12,000 bases of DNA from CG1-02-35-72 sp964564475 (GTDB lineage: Bacteria > Bacteroidota > Bacteroidia > Flavobacteriales > Flavobacteriaceae). The translations under genes were made by a program, and so were the position numbers. This document shows, one piece after another, positions 6,621-12,000 of the stretch (position 1 is its first letter; the number at the start of each line of letters is the position of its first letter). Below the pieces are notes generated by a model. It saw only the letters and a program-made list of their open reading frames with translations, was not told where the DNA came from and did no database searches. The stretch is from positions 1-12,000 of the forward strand of contig CAZMBM010000065.1 of assembly GCA_964564475.1 (NCBI GenBank), in the 5' to 3' direction.

Positions 6621-8273
6621 TTACTGTAATAGTGCTTTGGCATGTAAAAGTGCCGATTCTGTTATTGTTTTTCCTCCAAGCATTTCTGCCAATTCTAAAA
6701 TACGGGCGTCATTATTTAATAGTTTGAGCTGTGTTTTAGTCTCTTTATTGTCAATCTCTTTAAAAACTTTGTAATGTTGATGAGCTTTGGCAGCTATTTG
6801 TGGCAAATGTGTAATGGCCAATACTTGCATATTTTTAGCCATATTTTGTAAAATTGCGGCTACTGCATTGGCCACTTCGCCCGAAATACCGGCATCTATT
6901 TCATCGAAAATAATGGTAGGCAACTGGCTATGGTTAGATAAAATAGACTTTATACCCAACATAATTCTAGAGCGCTCGCCTCCGGAGGCCACTTTCGAAA
7001 TCCTACCAAATTGCCCCCCTTTATTGGCTTTAAATAAAAAATCTAAACTATCTATCCCATTCGACATTAATTTATTTGTTTTAGAAATAACAATGTTAAA
7101 CTGTGCGTGTGGCATACCCAATTTAGCTAAAAGGCTTTCTAACTTCTGTTGCAAATCGGATAAAATTATTTGACGTTTTTTATGAATGGTGTCGCCTAAT
7201 TTTAATAAATCTTCTTTTAAGATATTAATCTGATTTTCTATTTCTACAATTGCGGTGTCAGAATTATTAACAAGAGCTATTTTACGTTCTAATTGGTCTC
7301 TTTTTTCTATAAGTTCGGCAATAGTAGCAAGTCTGTGTTTTTGTAATAAATTATTTAAAACATTATAACGTTCTTGTTTTTCAATTAATTCATTAGGGTT
7401 TAAATCAATTGTCTCTTTATAATCTAAAAGCTCTTGATAAATATCGTCGAATTCTATTTTTAAACTTTCAATTCTTTCTGCTAACTGTACAAAATTACCG
7501 TCGTATTGTGCTATGGTTTTTAGAGAAGCGAGGTAGGTAACTAAAAGCTCATTTAGACCCACTTCCTGAGATTCGGCAGTATTGATAGCCGCATTTAAAG
7601 CCTGACTAATTGTATCAATATTTTCTAGTTTCTCTAGAGTATTTTCGAGTTGAGACAGTTCATTTTCCTCTAAATTTGCCTTTACTAATTCGTCGTAAAT
7701 AAAAACATTGTAATCGTGATTGACAAGACTCCGATTTTTCTCTGTAATTAATTGCTCTAACTCTTTTTCTTTAAGCTTAAGCTGATGTAATTTCTGTCTG
7801 TAAGTATCTAGAGATTCTTCAGTATGTGCCAATACATCCACTATTTGAAACTGGTAATCTAATTGACTTAATTTGGCTGTTTCTTGCTGCGCATGAACAT
7901 CAATTAAATATTGGCTCAAATTTTGTAAGGCATTTAAATTAATGGGAGTATCATTTAAAAAAGCACGTGATTTACCGCTAGGTAGAATTTCTCTTCGCAA
8001 AATAGATTCATCGTCGTAATCTAAATCGTTTTCTTTAAAAAAGCTGTATAGATTGTAATTTTTGATATCGAAAACGGCTTCTATTATACATTTTTTATCG
8101 GTATTTTTAATAATTGACAAATCGGCACGTTGGCCTAAAACTAAGCCAAGTGCTCCCAACAAAATTGATTTACCTGCCCCTGTTTCTCCGGTGATTATAG
8201 ACAGGCCTTCTTTAAAATCAATTTTAAGGTGATCTATTAATATATAATTCTGTATAGCTAAAGAAGTGAGCAA
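6621..8273 (-). CDS. recN: DNA repair protein RecN (SMC-like ATPase)
   Basis: RecN is an SMC-like ATPase acting in recombinational repair of double-strand breaks. Numbering from a TTG at 8271-8273 (550 residues), Walker A is GETGAGKS at 29-36, followed by the ABC signature SGGER at 430-434, Walker B IIFDEID at 454-460, and the H-loop His489 in ITHLPQIA. The central part, about 140-400, is charged, heptad-rich coiled coil. The N-terminus LTSLAIQNYILIDHL matches the family start after replacing the TTG residue by Met, and no ATG is available. A longer frame to another TTG at 8327 would add 18 unrelated residues, so I reject it. The gene lies 78 bp after the DUF4835 stop, on the same strand. No clean promoter is visible in that gap, so co-transcription with the upstream operon is possible. 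The protein is cytoplasmic. Confidence 0.95.
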   Translation of the reverse strand: MLTSLAIQNYILIDHLKIDFKEGLSIITGETGAGKSILLGALGLVLGQRADLSIIKNTDKKCIIEAVFDIKNYNLYSFFKENDLDYDDESILRREILPSGKSRAFLNDTPINLNALQNLSQYLIDVHAQQETAKLSQLDYQFQIVDVLAHTEESLDTYRQKLHQLKLKEKELEQLITEKNRSLVNHDYNVFIYDELVKANLEENELSQLENTLEKLENIDTISQALNAAINTAESQEVGLNELLVTYLASLKTIAQYDGNFVQLAERIESLKIEFDDIYQELLDYKETIDLNPNELIEKQERYNVLNNLLQKHRLATIAELIEKRDQLERKIALVNNSDTAIVEIENQINILKEDLLKLGDTIHKKRQIILSDLQQKLESLLAKLGMPHAQFNIVISKTNKLMSNGIDSLDFLFKANKGGQFGRISKVASGGERSRIMLGIKSILSNHSQLPTIIFDEIDAGISGEVANAVAAILQNMAKNMQVLAITHLPQIAAKAHQHYKVFKEIDNKETKTQLKLLNNDARILELAEMLGGKTITESALLHAKALLQ

Positions 8274-8351
8274 AAGACAAATTTTTAATCTTTGTAAAAA
8301 TAGGTAATTACTTGAAGAAATAAACAAAAAAATGACTTTTAAACGTCCCTT

Positions 8352-9242
8352 TTAATTATTCAATTTCTTCCATTTTGAGTTGTTATAAGGCGATATTTTT
8401 AGCAAAACACTGCGCAGTTTGGCTACATCATAAGTAGGGCCTCCCGAAAATATAGACACTATTTCATCGGCCTTGGCATCTGTAAAAACACGCAAAAGAA
8501 AAGCATTTGGGCGGGCATCGTAAATTTTTTGAAGTCGTATTATCGCATTGGCTATAGCTTTTTTAGCTACTTCGGCATTGGTTGACATAATATCTAAACC
8601 TTCTCTGTGATATTGATAAATGGCCTTTCTATATTCTGAATAAACAGGTGATAAAATATTTTCGTTTAATTCGTAACGCGTTCCGTTACCATCTATTTTA
8701 CCCCAGCCTACATAACCACTTTGCTGGGCTTGGTTTAAAACATTCTCGGCTTGCTCATAAAAAATCTCACCGCCATTCGGTGCAAAAGAATCGGCATCTA
8801 TTCCTAAAATTGTATAGGCATAAAAGGTTAAAATAGAAACCAGATTATTATCGAAACTGTTTTCATTATAAAAAAAAGGATCAAACTCTTTGTACGAAAA
8901 CGACAAATTATCGTCCTTAAAGTTGAAAATTGTTGTTTGGTAATTGGTCTTGTAAACAGGTCTGTTTACTTGAATTTGAATATTTCCCTTAAATTGGTTG
9001 GGTTGGGGTTGCTCTAAAATAAAAATACTGATACCACACTTTATTTTTTCAAAAGGCTTTACCGTTCTGTTTGTCCATTTGGTTGTATTTAAATATTCTG
9101 AAATAGTATTTTGAAGCGTGGTAAAAATAGTTCGGTTAGAGCCTCTTATCCTATCAGAATTAACCGTTACCGTACAGTTTAATTCTTGTGCCGTTAGGCT
9201 TAAACTACTGATTAATAGAATAAATAATACTGTTTTACGCAT
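8352..9242 (-). CDS. DUF4835 family exported protein of unknown function
   Basis: This 296-residue protein begins MRKTVLFILLISSLSLTAQ, a clear signal peptide with likely cleavage after Q19. The mature start ELNCTVTVNSDRI, followed by WTNRTVKPFEKIKCGISI, is as I recall for DUF4835, a family largely restricted to Bacteroidota. There is no lipobox cysteine at the cleavage site, no membrane segment in the mature part and no T9SS sorting domain. The product is therefore probably periplasmic. Two cysteines near the mature N-terminus (C23 and C69) could pair. The ATG at 9240-9242 lies inside the end of coaBC, an 8-base overlap that suggests translational coupling. Its place behind bamD, rpoZ and coaBC hints at an envelope housekeeping role, but no activity can be stated from sequence. 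Confidence 0.9.
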   Translation of the reverse strand: MRKTVLFILLISSLSLTAQELNCTVTVNSDRIRGSNRTIFTTLQNTISEYLNTTKWTNRTVKPFEKIKCGISIFILEQPQPNQFKGNIQIQVNRPVYKTNYQTTIFNFKDDNLSFSYKEFDPFFYNENSFDNNLVSILTFYAYTILGIDADSFAPNGGEIFYEQAENVLNQAQQSGYVGWGKIDGNGTRYELNENILSPVYSEYRKAIYQYHREGLDIMSTNAEVAKKAIANAIIRLQKIYDARPNAFLLRVFTDAKADEIVSIFSGGPTYDVAKLRSVLLKISPYNNSKWKKLNN

Positions 9243-10446
9243 TGAATCTGATTAAAATCTCTTTAAAAATATCTTTAGCCACTAATTCTTTATCTTTTAA
9301 CGGAAAGCTTTTAGTATTAGTATCGGCATCAATAATTGTTATTTTATTGGTGTCATTTTTAAATCCGGCTCCTTTATCTTTTAAAGAATTCAATACAATT
9401 AAATCGAGATTTTTGCGCCTTAGTTTGTCTATAGCATGGACTAACTCATTGTCTGTTTCAAGGGCAAAGCCAACCAAAAACTGCTTTTTTTTATGTTGTC
9501 CCAAGTGGGCCAATATATCTTTTGTGGGAACCAAATCTATATTTAGTGTGGTCTCTTTTTTCTTGATTTTTTTAGAGGATTGTAAGGCCGGTTTATAATC
9601 GGCTACAGCCGCCGCCAAAATAGCAATATCAGCCTCGGCAAAATGAGATGTTGTAAGGTCAAACATATCATCTGCGCAAACAACATCAATTCTGTTTATA
9701 TTACTCTTATCTGTTTTTAGGGCAGATGGCCCCATAACTAGAGTCACCTGTGCCCCTAAATTAACCGCTGTATTAGCCAAAGCCACACCCATTTTTCCGG
9801 AAGAATGATTTCCTATAAAACGCACAGGATCAATAGCTTCATAGGTAGGCCCTGCTGTGATTAATACTTTTTTACCAAAAAGCGGTAACGATTTAACTAT
9901 ACTCTGCTCTAAAATTTGCACTATGGTTTCGGGTTCTGCCATACGCCCTTCGCCTATAAGTCCACTGGCCAATTCACCACTATCGGGTGCTATAAAATGG
10001 TGGCCAAAACTTTTTAGAATGTCGATGTTTTTTGTCGTTGTAGGATGCTTATACATATCTAAATCCATAGCAGGAGCAAAATAAACGGGGCATTTTGCCG
10101 AAAGGTAAACAGCCATAAGCAAATTATCGGTTACACCCTGTGCCATTTTAGCCATGGTATTGGCTGTTAAAGGGGCAAAAAGCATATAATCTGCCCACAA
10201 GGCCAAATCTACATGACTATTCCACGTAGCATCTTTATCCTCTTCTTTAAAGAAAGAAGAATAAACAGGTTTTTTAGAAAGTGTAGAGAGTGTTAACGGC
10301 GTCACAAAATCTTTAGCCGCAGGCGAAATGACAACTTGTACTTCTGCACCGGCTTTAATTAACAATCTAATTAAAAAGGGTGTTTTATAAGCAGCAATTC
10401 CGGCTGTTATGCCTAAAAGGATTTTCTTACCGCTTAAAACAGACAT
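9235..10446 (-). CDS. coaBC: Bifunctional phosphopantothenoylcysteine decarboxylase / phosphopantothenate-cysteine ligase
   Basis: CoaBC (Dfp) carries out two successive steps of coenzyme A synthesis: joining cysteine to 4'-phosphopantothenate (CoaB), then FMN-dependent decarboxylation (CoaC). The 403-residue length is normal. The N-terminal CoaC half has GITAGIAAYKTP (12-23), catalytic His78 in SHVDLALWAD, APLTANTMAKMAQG (91-104) and PAMDLDMY (125-132). The clamp motif reads ELASGLIGEGRMAEP (158-172), with Ser161 where E. coli has the ACG cysteine. The CoaB half has VLITAGPTYEAIDPVRFIGN (194-213), SSGKMG, AAAVADYKP (278-286) and a lysine-rich KKIKKKE (292-298). The ATG at 10444-10446 overlaps the rpoZ stop by one base (TGATG), implying translational coupling. 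The enzyme is cytoplasmic and expected to be essential. Confidence 0.96.
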   Translation of the reverse strand: MSVLSGKKILLGITAGIAAYKTPFLIRLLIKAGAEVQVVISPAAKDFVTPLTLSTLSKKPVYSSFFKEEDKDATWNSHVDLALWADYMLFAPLTANTMAKMAQGVTDNLLMAVYLSAKCPVYFAPAMDLDMYKHPTTTKNIDILKSFGHHFIAPDSGELASGLIGEGRMAEPETIVQILEQSIVKSLPLFGKKVLITAGPTYEAIDPVRFIGNHSSGKMGVALANTAVNLGAQVTLVMGPSALKTDKSNINRIDVVCADDMFDLTTSHFAEADIAILAAAVADYKPALQSSKKIKKKETTLNIDLVPTKDILAHLGQHKKKQFLVGFALETDNELVHAIDKLRRKNLDLIVLNSLKDKGAGFKNDTNKITIIDADTNTKSFPLKDKELVAKDIFKEILIRFNA

Positions 10447-10769
10447 CAGTCTTGAGTTTCTATTTTTCTGTAGTAAATTTTGTCATTTAACCACTCTTCT
10501 AGGGCTATGGCGGCAGGTTTTGGTAATTTTTCGTAAAATTTAGACACTTCAATTTGCTCTTTATTTTCGAAAATTTCTTCTAAATTATCGTTATAAGTAG
10601 CAAACTCTTCTAATTTCTCTACAAGTTCTCTTTTAAGGTCGGCATTAATTTGTATAGCACGTTTTGCCACTATAGAAATAGCTTCATAAATATTTTGTGT
10701 TTTCGCTTCTATTTTATCTCTATCGTAAGTAATTGTAGAAATGGGTGCTTCAGAATTTTTATAATCCAT
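10446..10769 (-). CDS. rpoZ: RNA polymerase omega subunit, Bacteroidota type
   Basis: This is a 107-residue protein. The segment NIYEAISIVAKRAIQIN (27-43) corresponds to the conserved omega helix that clamps the beta-prime C-terminus in E. coli RpoZ. The following EKLEEFATYNDNLEE and the C-terminal KFYEKLPKPAAIALEEWLND are as I remember in the flavobacterial omega family, which is diverged from proteobacterial RpoZ. It should help assemble and stabilise RNA polymerase. The start ATG lies 3 bases after the bamD stop, and the TGA overlaps the coaBC ATG. This bamD-rpoZ-coaBC order supports the call, since omega is otherwise hard to recognise. Whether it binds ppGpp cannot be judged here. Confidence 0.88.
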   Translation of the reverse strand: MDYKNSEAPISTITYDRDKIEAKTQNIYEAISIVAKRAIQINADLKRELVEKLEEFATYNDNLEEIFENKEQIEVSKFYEKLPKPAAIALEEWLNDKIYYRKIETQD

Positions 10770-10772
10770 AAT

Positions 10773-11585
10773 TTATTTTGTTTGTTTTATTAATACTTGT
10801 AACTCTTCTTCCAAAGTATTTTTAGAATCTTTAATTTCTTCTATAAATTTAGATTTGGGAAATACTTTTACGAATTTTTTATAATAGCTCAACGCGTTCT
10901 TAATACGTTCTTCTTTTTTACTTTCAACACTTTTAACACCTAATTCAAAAGAAGCTTTAAACTTTAAATACAAGGTTTCTTCTTTATAAATAGTTCCGGG
11001 AAAATCTTCTAAAAAATTATCAAATGCAACAATAGCGGCGTTGTATTTTTCTAAATCTAAATACTGCTTCGATATTTCGAAATATTTTTTTTCTAAGCGT
11101 CTGCTTAAAATCACATAAATATCATTGGCTTCTTTTAACTTATCTGAATTAGGGTAACTGTTTATAAATTCTTGTAAAACGTCAATGGCTTTATGAGTAT
11201 CTGTTTGATCCAAGCTGTATTTGGGTGATGCCAAATAATAGCCCTTAGCCGATAAAAACAAGGCTTCTTCTCGCTTTGAACTTTTAGGGTAATTGTTGAC
11301 AAAACGTCTGAAATGATAACCCGATAAACTGTATGATTTGGTTTTGTAATACGAATTGGCCATCATAAACTGTATGCGCTCCATTTGTGGCTTGCCTGTA
11401 TAGGCTGCTAAAACTTTTTCAAAAAGTGTTAAAGCTTTGGCATACTCTTCTTTATTATACAAATCTGTAGCCATTTTATAACGTTCATCAGGTTTCCCTT
11501 TATTCAAGACCTTTTGATAAGGACCACAAGATGCGACGAGTAAAAAAGTTACTATAACTAAACTAAAATGTTTTAATTTTTGCAT
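10773..11585 (-). CDS. bamD: Outer membrane assembly lipoprotein BamD
   Basis: The 270-residue protein starts with a lipoprotein signal: a basic N-terminus, a hydrophobic stretch IVTFLLVA, then lipobox VASC with the lipidated Cys at 20 and G21-P22 after it. Tetratricopeptide-like helical repeats follow, roughly at 34-66, 71-104, 112-145, 170-198 and 225-258, with the pattern Y..A..LY....Y..AL..FE and YPKS/YPNS/FPGT/FPKS turns. These features and the length match BamD (YfiO), the periplasmic-face lipoprotein of the BAM complex that works with BamA to insert outer-membrane beta-barrels. The ATG at 11583-11585 begins the signal peptide. It heads the operon with rpoZ, coaBC and the DUF4835 gene. 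Other TPR lipoproteins could look alike, but size, repeat spacing and context favour BamD. Confidence 0.92.
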   Translation of the reverse strand: MQKLKHFSLVIVTFLLVASCGPYQKVLNKGKPDERYKMATDLYNKEEYAKALTLFEKVLAAYTGKPQMERIQFMMANSYYKTKSYSLSGYHFRRFVNNYPKSSKREEALFLSAKGYYLASPKYSLDQTDTHKAIDVLQEFINSYPNSDKLKEANDIYVILSRRLEKKYFEISKQYLDLEKYNAAIVAFDNFLEDFPGTIYKEETLYLKFKASFELGVKSVESKKEERIKNALSYYKKFVKVFPKSKFIEEIKDSKNTLEEELQVLIKQTK

Positions 11586-11589
11586 GCGG

Positions 11590-11597
11590 CAAAAGTA
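11590..11597 (-). promoter_or_regulatory. TAnnTTTG -7 element immediately upstream of bamD
   Basis: TACTTTTG on the minus strand matches the Bacteroidota -7 consensus and ends only 4 bases before the bamD ATG. If used, transcription would begin at or next to the start codon and the mRNA would be leaderless or nearly so. No TTG is at the -33 position. An 11-bp direct repeat lies just upstream instead. Confidence 0.35.
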
Positions 11598-11603
11598 GGT
11601 ATT

Positions 11604-11627
11604 TAAAATGGATTAATAAAATGGATT
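11604..11627. repeat. Perfect 11-bp direct repeat upstream of bamD
   Basis: TAAAATGGATT on the plus strand (AATCCATTTTA on the coding strand) occurs at 11604-11614 and 11617-11627, a 13-bp period with 2 bases between copies. It lies in the 114-base gap between the ferritin stop and the bamD start, 6 bp upstream of the candidate -7 element, where a -33 element or activator site would be. A regulatory role is inference. Confidence 0.5.
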
Positions 11628-11656
11628 TTACAAGCGATTTGAGCAAGCAAATGTAG

Positions 11657-11673
11657 TATAGTTCACTACTATA
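11657..11673. other. Short inverted repeat between ferritin and bamD
   Basis: TATAGT (11657-11662) and ACTATA (11668-11673) form a perfect 6-bp inverted repeat with a 5-base spacer. It begins 27 bases after the ferritin stop. There is no T run on either side and the arms are AT-rich, so it is not a convincing terminator. It could be an operator-like dyad or chance. Confidence 0.25.
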
Positions 11674-11699
11674 AAGCCATTTATATTTATAAAAATATG

Positions 11700-12000
11700 T
11701 TAATTAATTTGTGTTGGCGGTGTCGTTATTAACTGTTTGATATCATTATCAAACAAATAAAAACCACTTTTATCATCGCCAATAAGTCTAATTTTGTCGA
11801 GTATTGTACGCGCTAAAGCTTCTTCTTCTATTTGTTCTGACACATACCACTGCAAAAAATTATTGGTGGCATAATCTTTTTCTTGTAAAGATATATGTAC
11901 CAATTCGTTAATAGACTTAGATACCATAACTTCGTGTGACAACAGGGTTTCAAAAACTTCTTTAAACGTTCCGAATTCACTTGGTGAAGCCTTTAAGGCA
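11700..12000 (-). CDS. ftnA: Ferritin, C-terminal part (cut by window edge)
   Basis: The minus-strand frame is open from the right edge to a TAA at 11700-11702, giving about 99 residues. It begins ALKASPSEFGTFKEVFETLL and continues SHEVMVSKSINELV, EKDYATNNFLQWYVSEQIEEE and ILDKIRLIGDD. These match helices C to E of bacterial non-haem ferritins (E. coli FtnA type). They include the glutamate in SHE and the EQ-x-x-E ligands of the ferroxidase centre (SEQIEEE). The protein forms a 24-subunit shell that oxidises Fe(II) and stores the mineral. A start at the internal TTG (11942) would destroy the four-helix bundle, so the true start lies beyond the window. It is on the same strand as the bamD operon, with a 114-base gap that suggests a separate unit. 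Confidence 0.93.
   Translation of the reverse strand, partial: ALKASPSEFGTFKEVFETLLSHEVMVSKSINELVHISLQEKDYATNNFLQWYVSEQIEEEALARTILDKIRLIGDDKSGFYLFDNDIKQLITTPPTQIN

Noticed and set aside
6787..7173. Plus-strand open frame of 128 codons inside recN
   Set aside because: It is antisense to the RecN ATPase C-terminal domain, whose Walker B and signature motifs are intact. It is a shadow frame.
8326..8347. Possible terminator after the DUF4835 gene (GACGTTTAAAAGTC followed by T7 on the minus strand)
   Set aside because: Only three base pairs form before a mismatch, and no loop is left inside the TTTAAA core. The T run alone is not enough.
9242..9598. Plus-strand open frame of 118 codons inside coaBC
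   Set aside because: It is antisense to the conserved CoaB half and has no recognisable domain.
11684..11699. AT-only quasi-palindrome just after the ferritin stop
   Set aside because: The stem is A/T only with no following T run. This is expected by chance in AT-rich intergenic DNA.
1..12000. Search for a defence system, mobile element, CRISPR array, tRNA or riboswitch
   Set aside because: All coding space is filled by recognisable housekeeping or envelope genes, gaps are short, and no repeat-spacer pattern, transposase, integrase or cloverleaf was seen by eye.

Overview
The window looks like chromosomal DNA from a member of the Bacteroidota, most likely a flavobacterium. It is AT-rich. 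It has TAnnTTTG-type -7 promoter elements and no clear Shine-Dalgarno sequences. It encodes a secreted protein with a type IX secretion (T9SS) type A C-terminal sorting domain, plus the Bacteroidota families DUF2851, DUF4835 and the clade's divergent omega subunit. I recognised families from memory of their motifs and ran no database search. No tRNA, rRNA, CRISPR array, insertion sequence, phage gene or defence system is visible, and no stretch above about 135 bases lacks a gene.

Left part (1-2720): a partial DUF2851 gene (minus strand, running off the left edge) diverges from a membrane-anchored thioredoxin/peroxiredoxin-like gene (plus strand). The 58-base gap between them holds a perfect 10-bp direct repeat. 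The redoxin gene converges on a PLP-dependent cystathionine beta-synthase-type gene with two C-terminal CBS domains. A perfect 17-bp inverted repeat separates the two.

Middle part (2720-6620, all minus strand): a family 2 glycosyltransferase, a large T9SS cargo protein with its own good promoter and a strong intrinsic terminator, and the enoyl-ACP reductase fabI. Each appears to start from its own TAnnTTTG element.

Right part (6620-12000, all minus strand): in transcription order, a ferritin (truncated by the window edge), then bamD, rpoZ (omega), coaBC, a DUF4835 gene and recN. From bamD to the DUF4835 gene the genes are 3 bp apart or overlap by 1 or 8 bp, so this is an operon. It joins outer-membrane assembly (BamD), transcription (omega), coenzyme A synthesis (CoaBC), an exported protein of unknown role (DUF4835) and probably DNA repair (RecN, 78 bp downstream).

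Several starts were moved from the longest reading frame. The CBS-type gene, the T9SS protein and FabI begin at internal ATG codons. The glycosyltransferase and RecN appear to use TTG. The region is mostly ordinary core genome. I found no convincing new multi-gene system. The best leads are the unassigned domain in the T9SS cargo protein, the DUF4835 gene locked into an essential operon, and two unrelated direct repeats with the same 13-bp period in front of the redoxin gene and bamD.
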